DNA of 13,356 bases, from positions 1 to 13,356 of the forward strand of contig JAJSAJ010000965.1 of NCBI GenBank assembly GCA_024274855.1, given 5' to 3'. Within the stretch, counting starts at the first letter, position 1, and every line of letters starts with the position of its first letter. A program made the position numbers and the translations under genes. Below the pieces are notes generated by a model that saw only the letters and a list, made by a program, of their open reading frames with translations, was not told the origin of the DNA and did not search any database. Below are positions 1 through 7,668 of the stretch, piece by piece. Source of the DNA: Planctomycetota bacterium (GTDB taxonomy: Bacteria > Planctomycetota > Planctomycetia > Pirellulales > Pirellulaceae).

Positions 1-842
1 ACGACCCCTTCCGGCTGTTCTCCCGGCTTCATGCGCGGACCCTGCTTCCCATCTCGCCGAGGGGATGTGATCCGATCCTCCATGGCCAAAGGACGATCGA
101 CCAGGTAGACTACGCCATCTCCGATCGCGATCGCATTGTGCCGGATCGAATGTTTCGCGCGATACTTCCAACAGACGCGACCAGTCCGCGGATCAATCGC
201 AAAAAATAGAACCGATTCGGTGAATGCGCGGCTCCAACGATAGCGAGCACTGACCGTGTGCTCCTCATTGGCCACCGTGCCGAACAACAACCCATCGCTG
301 ACTGCCAGAAATCCCCAGTCACGGTTCTTGGTACCGTCGTGGACCGGCGTCTTATACCGAGCAACCTCTTTTCCCGTAGCAAGATCAACTCGGAAACACG
401 TATCACCCTGTCGGACAAACAGACTATCGTCACTCAGACAGAAATTACTTCCTGTCTCGCCAACACCAACATCGTGATGAATGCCATCGTACTCTCTGAG
501 ATTGCCTTTGAGCGGGTAGATCCAAAGAGTTCTTCCGTTGACGGCATCGACCGCACAGACTCCGTCGATACCTCCAACGACCAGATAGCCACGGTGATAG
601 AGAGGGGCCGGCCCTTGGCCGTGCCGGTTTGGGACTCGAAACTTCACGTCGCCAAACCAAAACATCTCCAGAGGGCCCCGTAGCTGCCGATCATCGGAAC
701 AAATCGTATTTGCAGCCGATGCGTTTTGATGCGTCCAACTGCCGGTGCCGACCAACGCGTCCCCGGTCGTCATCCGCAGGCGATTGTAAGGCCCGATGCA
801 TGTGTGGCCGCCATAAGGCCGTCGCATTCGAAGAATCTGCCG
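1..842 (-). pseudogene. C-terminal half of the same propeller/methyltransferase gene, downstream of the in-frame stop; runs off the window
   Basis: Reading on from the TAA at 843-845 in the same minus-strand frame gives about 280 codons with no further stop, to the window edge. The product is clearly propeller-like: LRMRRPYGGHTCIG just after the stop, then blades such as LVVGGIDGVCAVDAVNGRTLW, FRVDLATGKEV and LFFAIDPRTGRVCWKY, and SIRHNAIAIGDGVVYLVDRP near the edge. In the family, the segment 'LRPYGG...G' normally follows the methyltransferase motifs directly. The join is therefore colinear and only one codon is wrong. An ATG at 827, 15 nt past the stop, could allow reinitiation, but it has no visible Shine-Dalgarno. 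Possible causes are a genuine nonsense mutation, a sequencing error, or a split gene that still works. The C terminus lies outside the window. Confidence 0.7.
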
Positions 843-2582
843 TTAGGTTTTCGCCGTCAACGGGCTGGTCAGCGATCGTGCGGAAACTACCAGATTTGCA
901 AATCGACTGGGATAGTCCGCCTGTTCCAGATCTGCCAGATGAACCGAAACACGGTTTCCATAGAGACCGGCCTTGTCCAGAAGATCTCGGGCGGCAGCCA
1001 CGTTCTTGGCATCCGAGTCGACTGCAATGATGCGAAGTTTCGAACGCCGTGCCAGTTCCAAGGCGAGTTCTCCCCGCCCACATCCCCAGTCGACGCAATA
1101 CCCTTCGCCACTCTTTGTTTTTTCAAGAATTGCCACCGCTGCCCGTGACCACGGAGCTGTCTCCGGTTTACCCGCGGCCAAGCCGTCGTTTGGCGAATCA
1201 ACCGTCGGACTAACAGGCTTGGGGTCGTCCGCGAAACAATGGATCACACCTCGATCGGTGCTGACAATCAGTTTCCCATCGGCGTATGCAAGGGCCAATG
1301 CGCGACCTTCAACATCGTGAGACCACCAGCGGTTGCGCTGGCGACTATAGTCGATTGCGCAGACACTTCCATCCTCGCCGCAAATCGCGTCGCTTCCAGT
1401 GACGATCAGCGCAAGGACATCTTTCGGGCAACTGATCAGCCGATCGCTCTGCAGTGCCCGCGTCTTGATCAACTTGCCCTTGCGATCGGGCCGCTGCAGA
1501 TCGACCCAATGATACTCGGCCAACGACGCGCCCTCGGCACGCACGATGCCCTTTGGGGTTACGGCCAGAGTTCCCAGACCGACTCGCGCCGAAAGGAGCC
1601 CCGTTTCCGGATCGAACAAACAGCCATCGTTGTAGAGGAAGGAGCCGACGATCGTTGCAAACGAGCCACCTCGTTGCTGATTCGTCTGCAACTGGTAATA
1701 GAGAAAATGGCCGTCCGCGCGATCAAACGCTGCTGGGACGGCACGTCCGGTCGGCACGAACAGGCGGCTCGCATCGGCGACGCAATAACCCTGCGGCGCG
1801 ACGCCGCTTTTGGCAACCGCCCCACCGTGCGGTTGTGGCATTTCAATTCCGCCCGCTGTCGTATTGATCCACACGGGCTTTCCGGTCTCTGCACTGAGTG
1901 CGGCAATGGCGACCCCATCGCTTGGCCAGATCCCGGCCGCGTAATAGACCGTGTCGCCCAGTACAACCGGCCCCCCACGTGCCGGCCAATGGGAAATCAC
2001 GCGGTCGTTACCTAGCATTTTCCGGTCGTTTGGACCGGTACGGTGCTTCCACAACAGGTGTCCATCAGCCAGGGTCAACGCGTAAAGCCAGCCATCGTCG
2101 CTGGCGACAAACAGGCGGTCGTGCCATGCAGCGGGGGCGAAGCGAATCGGACCGTCCGAGAAAAAGGTCCATTGTACGGATCCGGTCTGCGAGTCCAATG
2201 CATAAACCTTGTCATCCGCCGAACTGCCAAAGATGACCAACTTGCCGACGATAATCGGCTCGAAGACAACGTCAAATCGCATTCGCTCCGAAGAAGGCCA
2301 TGCGGGTGCCGGCGCGTGCGGCGCTCGAAACACCCAGCGCTGGCACATTTGATTCGGCAAAGGTTCCGACGTGTAACCGCTGCGTGCCGCATCCATCCGA
2401 TAGGTCGGCCAATCGGCTGCGATTAGCTCGCACATAAGGTTCGCCAGCAGCGACACCCCAAGAACGCACATCCAGCCAAAACGAACAGGCTGCCGACCGT
2501 TCGGCCTGATCCAAGGGACGTTCGTGAACCATTTAACATTATTGCGTAACTGTCGCGTGACAATGCCGACGTGCCAACCCAT
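843..2582 (-). CDS. PQQ-like beta-propeller protein with methyltransferase domain, N-terminal part, ended by an in-frame TAA
   Basis: A probable exported protein of 579 aa as read. Start: the ATG at 2582 has a GGAG 8 nt upstream. The frame stays open to an ATG at 2684, but that one has no clear RBS. A hydrophobic segment at about residues 38-56 ending LIAA-DW looks like a signal peptide with a long n-region. Next comes a quinoprotein-like beta-propeller (about 57-460) with repeated blade motifs such as VYALDSQTGSVQWTF and LYALTLADGHLLW. From about 480 there is a class I SAM-methyltransferase fold: motif I VDWGCGRGELA at about 497-507 and the acidic motif AVDSD at about 520-524. Planctomycetes are known to have long proteins with a methyltransferase inserted in such a propeller; substrate and role are unknown. 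The TAA at 843-845 follows FANLVVSARS. The same frame continues with matching propeller sequence down to position 1, so this is only part of the ancestral protein. It is divergent from the kinase gene, across about 830 bp. Confidence 0.8.
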   Translation of the reverse strand: MGWHVGIVTRQLRNNVKWFTNVPWIRPNGRQPVRFGWMCVLGVSLLANLMCELIAADWPTYRMDAARSGYTSEPLPNQMCQRWVFRAPHAPAPAWPSSERMRFDVVFEPIIVGKLVIFGSSADDKVYALDSQTGSVQWTFFSDGPIRFAPAAWHDRLFVASDDGWLYALTLADGHLLWKHRTGPNDRKMLGNDRVISHWPARGGPVVLGDTVYYAAGIWPSDGVAIAALSAETGKPVWINTTAGGIEMPQPHGGAVAKSGVAPQGYCVADASRLFVPTGRAVPAAFDRADGHFLYYQLQTNQQRGGSFATIVGSFLYNDGCLFDPETGLLSARVGLGTLAVTPKGIVRAEGASLAEYHWVDLQRPDRKGKLIKTRALQSDRLISCPKDVLALIVTGSDAICGEDGSVCAIDYSRQRNRWWSHDVEGRALALAYADGKLIVSTDRGVIHCFADDPKPVSPTVDSPNDGLAAGKPETAPWSRAAVAILEKTKSGEGYCVDWGCGRGELALELARRSKLRIIAVDSDAKNVAAARDLLDKAGLYGNRVSVHLADLEQADYPSRFANLVVSARSLTSPLTAKT

Positions 2583-2820
2583 GCGGCAATCTCCATTCTC
2601 AAAAAACGCCCGTTCAATCTGACGCGTACGTTCCCTGCTGCCGGACGGAAGCCCCGTCACAAGACCAATGCCGTACGCGAACATGCCCGACGTTGATCAC
2701 TCGCATTGCAACGCTCACAAAACGAAATGCCTACGAGAAGAATGGGAACCCTGATCGCCCATCCTCACACGGAAGCGAACGGTAGTCAATCCCACAAGCC
2801 CCTTCCTCGATATCAGGCGT

Positions 2821-2886
2821 TCTTGAACAGGATGCAACAAAGACAACGAACAATAGTTGACTCCGTTGCCTCCTGTTCATTCAAGA
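2821..2886. repeat. Long interrupted inverted repeat in the intergenic region
   Basis: The left arm GAACAGG (2825-2831) and GCAAC (2834-2838) pair with GTTGC (2865-2869) and CCTGTTC (2872-2878), with a 2x2 internal mismatch. Outside these, TCTTGA (2821-2826) can pair with TCAAGA (2881-2886). Inside, CAAC (2844-2847) pairs with GTTG (2856-2859). This gives a rod of about 66 nt. No T-run follows on either strand, so it is not a standard terminator. The rest of 2583-3154 shows no convincing gene: short ORFs on both strands lack RBSs and family signatures. It could be a structured RNA, an operator, or a relic of a small mobile repeat. Confidence 0.45.
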
Positions 2887-3154
2887 CGTCAACGCTGTCA
2901 TTTTGAGTGTTGAGCACGCCAGGACGAACTGCGAGGTTTGGGAAACGAACAATCACGAGAAGCTGGGGAGAGATCGTCGCTCAGGTACCATCAATGGTGA
3001 TTTGAAGCGGTAGTCGGTTCCGCACCGCGTGTCTGACCAAGTCTTTGGCAGTCGCATCATCTTCCCGGCCGATTCGTCGACGCCAACAGCGTGTGCTAAC
3101 CGAGGCCCAGTCGTACAAGGCGTCGTAACCTCAAGTCGCGTCACGAGTTATTGT

Positions 3155-3183
3155 TTGACATTTCGCAACGTTCCGCATAGACT
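3155..3183 (+). promoter_or_regulatory. Sigma70-like promoter upstream of the kinase
   Basis: A perfect -35 TTGACA (3155-3160), a 17-nt spacer and a -10 TAGACT (3178-3183). Transcription would start near 3190, leaving a leader of about 220 nt before the kinase start codon. It is the best-matching promoter in the intergenic region. Confidence 0.65.
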
Positions 3184-3189
3184 AGAGTG

Positions 3190-3351
3190 ACGTATATCTT
3201 GTGGGATTCCGCTCTTCGTCGGACTGATTTGCTATCGAGGTGATTGCTTTTCGTTTTCTTGTCGTGCGAAGGGGACCACGTCGTATCTCGTCTTCGTTCA
3301 GTGGTCTGTCACCAAGCTACCGATGTGAGCATCCAACCGCGGATGCTTTTT
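3190..3351 (+). ncRNA. Candidate small RNA or structured leader between promoter and terminator
   Basis: The segment from the predicted transcription start to the terminator hairpin is about 160 nt and has no ORF with an RBS. It can fold into successive helices: CTTCG (3214-3218) with CGAAG (3267-3271), extended by GAC (3222-3224) with GTC (3261-3263); then GACCAC (3274-3279) with GTGGTC (3301-3306); then the terminator hairpin. A second CTTCG at 3292-3296 could compete for the same CGAAG, which would allow alternative folds. Size and layout fit a stand-alone small RNA, but also a transcription-attenuated 5' leader of the kinase gene. It matches no RNA family I recognise. Confidence 0.35.
3328..3351 (+). 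terminator. Intrinsic-terminator-like hairpin in the kinase leader
   Basis: AGCATCC (3328-3334), loop AACCGC, then GGATGCT (3341-3347), a perfect 7-bp stem, run directly into a T5 tract (3347-3351). It lies about 140 nt after the predicted transcription start and 62 nt before the kinase GTG. It would therefore end a small RNA or attenuate kinase transcription. Confidence 0.55.
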
Positions 3352-3413
3352 GCACCGTGTTGGCATGGTAACAGCTTGTTAGGCTCCCTAGCGGAGTCGC
3401 GGATCGCTTTCCT

Positions 3414-6400
3414 GTGATCGAAGATTCATCGAATCATATCTCAGATGTGGGAAACGCAAAAAAGCCTGGGGCGTCGGAAGACGCCGCGAGCCACGAAGCG
3501 GGTGCGCCGACTTTCTCGCAGACAGCGGACAGCAGACAGACCGATCCTGGCGGAAAGTCTCCCGATCCTGGCTCATCGGCTGCCGCGGTTCCAGGCGATC
3601 CCAGGGGCAAGCCCGATGCGGGTAAGACGGTCATATCGCAACGCCCACCCGCTTCACTACCCGTTTTCAAGCGAGCGTCAACGCCTTACGAAATGGGACG
3701 AACACTTGAAGGCGAGCGGCTTGGCCATTTCCAACTCGAGGAATTCGTCGGTGGCGGCGGCATGGGGGCCGTGTTTCGCGCGACCGACGTGACCCTTGGA
3801 CGTACCGTCGCAGTGAAAGTCGTCTCTCGAAATCAGACGGATGAGGAGACCCTGCGGCGGTTCAGCAATGAAGCGACGAGTGCCGCACGACTTGACCACC
3901 CGAATATCGCACGAGTCTATTATGTGGGCGAGGACAAAGGCTGGTACTACATCGTCTTCGAGTACATCGAGGGGATCAATGTGCGCGACTTGGTCGCTTC
4001 ACGCGGCCCCTTGCCTATCGAAGATGCGCTCAGCTACACTCTCCAAATCGCGGAAGCACTTGAGCACGCATCGCACCGCGACGTAATTCACCGAGATATC
4101 AAGCCATCGAACATCCTGATCATGGTCGACGGCCATGCCAAACTTGTCGACATGGGCCTGGCACGCCTTCATCAAGTGGAGTCGTCCGCCGATGAACTGA
4201 CCGCCAGCGGTGTGACGCTTGGTACGTTTGATTACATCTCGCCGGAACAGGCTGATGATCCTCGCAATACGGATGTGCGCAGTGATCTCTATTCGCTCGG
4301 TTGCACGCTCTATTACATGCTAACCGGGCAAGCTCCCTTTCCTGAAGGAACGATGCTGCAGAAGCTGCTGAAACACAGTAGCACACCAGCGCCTAATCCA
4401 CGAGAACTTCGACCCGACCTCCCCGATGCGGTTGCCGGCATCGTCAACAAATTGCTCGCGAAACTGCCTGCGGACCGCCACCAGACGCCTCGTGAACTGA
4501 TTTCCGATTTGCTTGTCGTTGCGGATCAGCTGGGAATCGCCAGCTTGAAATCAACTCGATCCTGGCCTGCGGGGACCCAACCATCGCTCACGCCGTTGCA
4601 ACGCCATCTTCCCTGGGCACTCCCGATGATCCTACTGCTGCTGGGCGTCGGCTTGATTGAGTTATCGAATCGATTCAAGCCGCAAGCTACAATCCCCGCA
4701 CCTCGGACGCTGACTCAGTTTCCAGTGCACCAACCCGGAGTAGACGCGAAACCGAGGGTCGACCGACCGTCCGCCTCTTCGCCAAAAACATCGGCCGTTA
4801 CGAACCAATCTTCCAACTCGACCGACTCGGGCAATTCGACGAGCGAGACAGCAGGACCGCCCGACGAGAATCAGCGGAGCCCCGCTACGACATCTGAAGC
4901 CGACAAGCCAGCAGCACCAGCTCACGAACCAGCTGACGGGGCACTGAAACGAGCCTCGGTTCCGTCCGACTCCGCCCCTCCGACATCGTCAAACGGTGAA
5001 GCAAGTCCCCTGAAAGGGTCCGAGCCTGTCGAGCCCACAAACCTGCCTAAAGAGGACAGCTCGAGCGAGAGTGCTGTCGATCAGCCGGCTGACAATTCCG
5101 CACATCCCGACACAACGCCCGGAGCGACCATGGCGCAGGAAGCGTCCAGTCCGACTGCCGACACGGCCAAAGACCCGCCGCCGAAATCGCTCCCGTTGAT
5201 TGTTGTTTCTCCGCACCCGTTTGAATTGCAAGCGGGACAACAGCGTGCGGCGACTCTGAAAGAAGCCATTCAGTTGGTCAGCGCGGCCGACAAACCGACC
5301 GAGATCGCCCTCCGATTTGACGGCCCGCTTACGCTCGATCCCCTGCTGATCGATATGGAACGGATACCTGGAAGACAGCTGACCATTCGTGCGGCCGATG
5401 GGTACTCTCCCACACTATCGTTTCGTCCCCATGCTGAAGCGTCATCCATGGAATCAGACCCGGTAATGATTCACGTGATTGGCGGCCAATTGGCTTGGAA
5501 CAGAATTCGGTTCTACTTCGAGTTGCCACCATCGGGCGACCAACCGCGTGCCAGTTGGTCCCTTTTCCTGCTGGAAGATACCGACAACCTCGAGTTTCGA
5601 CATTCCGCGCTCACGATTCGCAACTTGGCTAGTGATGGCTCGCCCATCTGTGACAACGTCTCGTTCATCAGGTTTCCAAATCGCGATGTGACCAGTCTGT
5701 GGGAGACAGATTCGACACCGAACGGCGTCAACTCACCGGTCGTCTGGTTCGATCAATGTGTTGCTCGCGGACAGGCGACGTTGGTTCGATCCGAACGTGC
5801 TTTGCCATTCCTGCTGTCGTGGAACGGGGGCATCTTCATCACCACAAAGCGTATTGTGGAAACCGGAGGGACTCTGGCCGATCCTCAATGGGGCTATGGA
5901 CGCGTGACACTCTTCTTTCGGCATCTCCTGGCCATCACGGAGCAGGGGATTTGTCTAATGAAAACAGAAGATGCAGCACCCTATACCCTGGGGCTCGCCG
6001 CGGACTCCTATGACTGCTTGTTCGTCACCGGTCGCCCCAACGGATCGGTACCACTCTATGCACTTCGGACGACCCAGCGGTTGACAAACGACGTAATTCC
6101 ACTCGATATCGGGGGCAACAACAACTACTACAAAAACACGAAAGTTGTACTTCGGATCACACGTGGAGATTCGAGTGGCGAAACCGAACAATACACATTC
6201 GACGACTTGAAGACATCAAGCGGCAACGGCTGGTTCAACGAGCGAAACCCTCAGCCGGGCACGATTTTCTCATGGGCGCGACGCGACAAATCAGTCGATC
6301 AAACCACCGTTCACGACGTGATACCCGCAAACGAAATCCAAGGGCCGATCCCCTGGGTGCTGAGTATCGATCCGACACAGTTGCCAACGTTTGGTGACTC

Positions 6401-6455
6401 AAGTGCCATGCGATCGGCCAACAAGCCTTCCGAATCGGAAACCGAGGGCAAGTAG
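3414..6455 (+). CDS. Transmembrane serine/threonine protein kinase with large C-terminal domain
   Basis: A 1013-aa Hanks-type (PknB-like) kinase that phosphorylates Ser/Thr. Residues 1-93 are a disordered, acidic and Ser/Pro-rich leader. The kinase domain spans about 100-370: glycine loop VGGGGMGAV (112-120), VAVK lysine K135, helix-C glutamate E153, catalytic loop HRDIKPSN (226-233), DMG at 246-248 where DFG is usual, and SPE at 276-278. Catalytic residues are intact. A transmembrane segment at about 399-416 is followed by a low-complexity Ser/Thr/Pro linker (about 425-595). A roughly 400-aa beta-rich C-terminal domain would lie outside the cytoplasm. Its repeat-like strands suggest a right-handed beta-helix, as in other long planctomycete kinases, but that is inference. 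The start is a GTG with a poor RBS (GGAT, 9 nt away); the next in-frame ATG is at 3693, just before the kinase domain. A strong promoter and an attenuator-like hairpin lie upstream. Substrates are unknown. Confidence 0.9.
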   Translation: MIEDSSNHISDVGNAKKPGASEDAASHEAGAPTFSQTADSRQTDPGGKSPDPGSSAAAVPGDPRGKPDAGKTVISQRPPASLPVFKRASTPYEMGRTLEGERLGHFQLEEFVGGGGMGAVFRATDVTLGRTVAVKVVSRNQTDEETLRRFSNEATSAARLDHPNIARVYYVGEDKGWYYIVFEYIEGINVRDLVASRGPLPIEDALSYTLQIAEALEHASHRDVIHRDIKPSNILIMVDGHAKLVDMGLARLHQVESSADELTASGVTLGTFDYISPEQADDPRNTDVRSDLYSLGCTLYYMLTGQAPFPEGTMLQKLLKHSSTPAPNPRELRPDLPDAVAGIVNKLLAKLPADRHQTPRELISDLLVVADQLGIASLKSTRSWPAGTQPSLTPLQRHLPWALPMILLLLGVGLIELSNRFKPQATIPAPRTLTQFPVHQPGVDAKPRVDRPSASSPKTSAVTNQSSNSTDSGNSTSETAGPPDENQRSPATTSEADKPAAPAHEPADGALKRASVPSDSAPPTSSNGEASPLKGSEPVEPTNLPKEDSSSESAVDQPADNSAHPDTTPGATMAQEASSPTADTAKDPPPKSLPLIVVSPHPFELQAGQQRAATLKEAIQLVSAADKPTEIALRFDGPLTLDPLLIDMERIPGRQLTIRAADGYSPTLSFRPHAEASSMESDPVMIHVIGGQLAWNRIRFYFELPPSGDQPRASWSLFLLEDTDNLEFRHSALTIRNLASDGSPICDNVSFIRFPNRDVTSLWETDSTPNGVNSPVVWFDQCVARGQATLVRSERALPFLLSWNGGIFITTKRIVETGGTLADPQWGYGRVTLFFRHLLAITEQGICLMKTEDAAPYTLGLAADSYDCLFVTGRPNGSVPLYALRTTQRLTNDVIPLDIGGNNNYYKNTKVVLRITRGDSSGETEQYTFDDLKTSSGNGWFNERNPQPGTIFSWARRDKSVDQTTVHDVIPANEIQGPIPWVLSIDPTQLPTFGDSSAMRSANKPSESETEGK

Positions 6456-6884
6456 GAAGGAATTGCAACGATTCTCGACAAGTTTGCTTGACATCGAGCC
6501 ACCAGCCGTTTCTACTAAATGAGTGTCTACTCGAGTGCATCCGAATCGTTTAGTGCTGAGCAACCCCGGCCTTCGACGAAAAGACGGCCGTGTTCCGAGC
6601 GGGCTTTCCTATTGCGGCTGAAGCAATACCCAAACGGAAAGTTGCGGCTGGCCGTGACAACGAATCGTTTGAACCGGCCTTTGGCAATGGCCCTGCGAGT
6701 CGGCCCTGCGTACGATAAACCCAAGCGGAGGTGGCAGCCCCACAACCAAGAAACAAAGTCCCTGCAATCGGTCAACTTTCCCGGGCCAGATGCCAGACTT
6801 GAACAGACCATGCCACGTGCCGCAGACTGAAACTAAACAGTACTTGCCAGCAACCCCATCCCTATTTTCTTCCCGGAGGATCCC
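6456..6884. other. Intergenic region with no convincing gene
   Basis: This 429-bp gap follows the kinase. Overlapping short ORFs exist on both strands, but none has an RBS or family signature. A weak hairpin lies 18 nt past the kinase stop: CTCGA-CAAG (6474-6482) pairs with CTTG (6487-6490) and TCGAG (6494-6498), with a 3-nt bulge and no T-run. It may serve as a 3'-end structure. The only strong signal is the GGAGG RBS just before 6885. I could not find a well-spaced promoter. Confidence 0.5.
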
Positions 6885-7304
6885 ATGAAACAACTCAGTC
6901 TATCCTTGATAATCTGCATCGCCATGGCCAGCTTGATCGGCTACAACTACGTTCGTTCAGCCAGCGCTTTTCCGACTTTTTACAAGGCTTTTGACAAAAC
7001 CTACCTGGGCGACAAGACAACCGAAGCTCAAAAGGCCCTGGTGGCCGACATCAAGCGAGTCAAAAAATGCAACATTGGCCATGACCCCCGTAAGGACGAA
7101 AATGGCAAAGCCAGCAAGAAGAACCGCAATGCCTATGGCCAAGCACTTGCCAAGTTTCTTTCAGAAAAAGACAAGAAGAATCTGGAGAAAGCGCTCGAAG
7201 TGCTCCCTAAAGTGGAAGGCCAACGTGCCAAGGACGCCAAGAAGACGTTTGGCGAACTGATCAAAGAAGGAAAACTGCCCGTCGAGTGCAAGCCCGCGAA
7301 GTAA
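6885..7304 (+). CDS. Small secreted Lys-rich protein with a degenerate CxxCH haem-type motif
   Basis: A 139-aa protein of unknown function. A strong GGAGG sits 5-6 nt before the ATG. Residues 1 to about 28 form a signal peptide (basic start, hydrophobic LSLIICIAMASLIGY, SASA before the likely cleavage). The mature part is highly charged and Lys-rich, mostly helical. It contains KKCNIGH (residues 61-67 region, C62-N-I-G65-H66) followed by ASKKNRNAYGQAL. From memory, related planctomycete small secreted proteins carry CNVCH at this place, a c-type haem-binding CxxCH. Here the second Cys codon reads GGC (Gly), one base from TGC. If the motif is ancestral, covalent haem attachment would be reduced to one thioether or lost. 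C136 is the only other cysteine in the mature chain. The gene stands alone, with gaps on both sides. Confidence 0.75.
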   Translation: MKQLSLSLIICIAMASLIGYNYVRSASAFPTFYKAFDKTYLGDKTTEAQKALVADIKRVKKCNIGHDPRKDENGKASKKNRNAYGQALAKFLSEKDKKNLEKALEVLPKVEGQRAKDAKKTFGELIKEGKLPVECKPAK

Positions 7305-7629
7305 TTCGAGGAAACTAGCTGGAATTACCGTGCCAACACCGTGTCACTTTCGTCCATCGAATGTGTCACGCCAAGTCACAGAGTGCCCCGGCCAGGGATT
7401 TGGCTGCGAGCCTGGGTAGGAGGCAAGCCGCACCCCTCAATATGCCCAAAGAAAACGCATGTTCTTCGGCAAATGCGAGGCACAGCGTGCGCCACCTGAA
7501 ACCAATCCAAACGGTGCAAGGAAGTGCGCAGAGAAGGCGGCCGAGCAGACCGGAGACCGATTCACCTAAAGTCTTGCCAATTGCGACGTAAAGCGATGGC
7601 GTGCGAGACAGCGACCAAGGAGAGAAAAG
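7305..7629. other. Intergenic region between converging genes
   Basis: An inverted repeat, GTAATTC (7301-7307) with GAATTAC (7322-7328), overlaps the stop codon of the small secreted protein and could act as a 3'-end structure, though no T-run follows. The remainder to the tRNA fragment holds only short ORFs. One on the minus strand (7366-7656) is hydrophobic but starts inside the tRNA remnant and has no RBS. I see no supported gene. Confidence 0.45.
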
Positions 7630-7668
7630 TGCATCCCGAAGGAATCGAACCTTCAACCTTTTGATTAG
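7630..7668 (-). other. 3' portion of a tRNA gene (probably tRNA-Arg), likely attachment-site remnant
   Basis: Read on the minus strand, this is the 3' end of a tRNA: anticodon-loop tail CTAA, anticodon-stem 3' strand TCAAA, variable loop AGGTT, T-arm GAAGG-TTCGATT-CCTTC with a perfect 5-bp stem and canonical loop, acceptor strand GGGATGC, discriminator A. The 5' half is missing: upstream bases code the epimerase C terminus and cannot form a D-arm or the 5' acceptor strand GCATCCC. The loop tail CTAA implies an NCU anticodon, so Arg is the best guess. A fragment running from the anticodon loop to the tRNA 3' end is the typical duplicate left by tyrosine-recombinase integration. The missing half would lie towards higher coordinates. 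Confidence 0.65.

Noticed and set aside
110..660. Minus-strand ORFs at 110-433 and 445-660
   Set aside because: They are in other frames than the propeller continuation, which reads through the whole of 1-842 with family motifs. They are shadows.
843..845. Programmed recoding of the internal stop as a non-standard amino acid
   Set aside because: The codon is TAA, not TGA or TAG, and no recoding structure is evident. Point mutation, error or reinitiation explains it better.
1239..2015. 258-aa plus-strand ORF
   Set aside because: It lies entirely opposite the propeller gene, which has clear family motifs. No RBS or recognisable product on the plus strand.
2706..2906. 66-aa plus-strand ORF in the intergenic region
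   Set aside because: No RBS, no family signature, and it runs through the long hairpin.
6519..6830. Overlapping ORFs on both strands at 6519-6830
   Set aside because: No RBS or motif on either strand; mutually overlapping and of low plausibility.
7366..7656. 96-aa minus-strand hydrophobic ORF
   Set aside because: Its TTG start lies in the T-arm of the tRNA fragment, it has no RBS, and composition alone does not support it.
7630..7668. Second attachment site for the integrase at 10460
   Set aside because: The fragment's T-arm and acceptor sequence do not match the 3' end of tRNA-Val, so it is not the partner site of that integrase.
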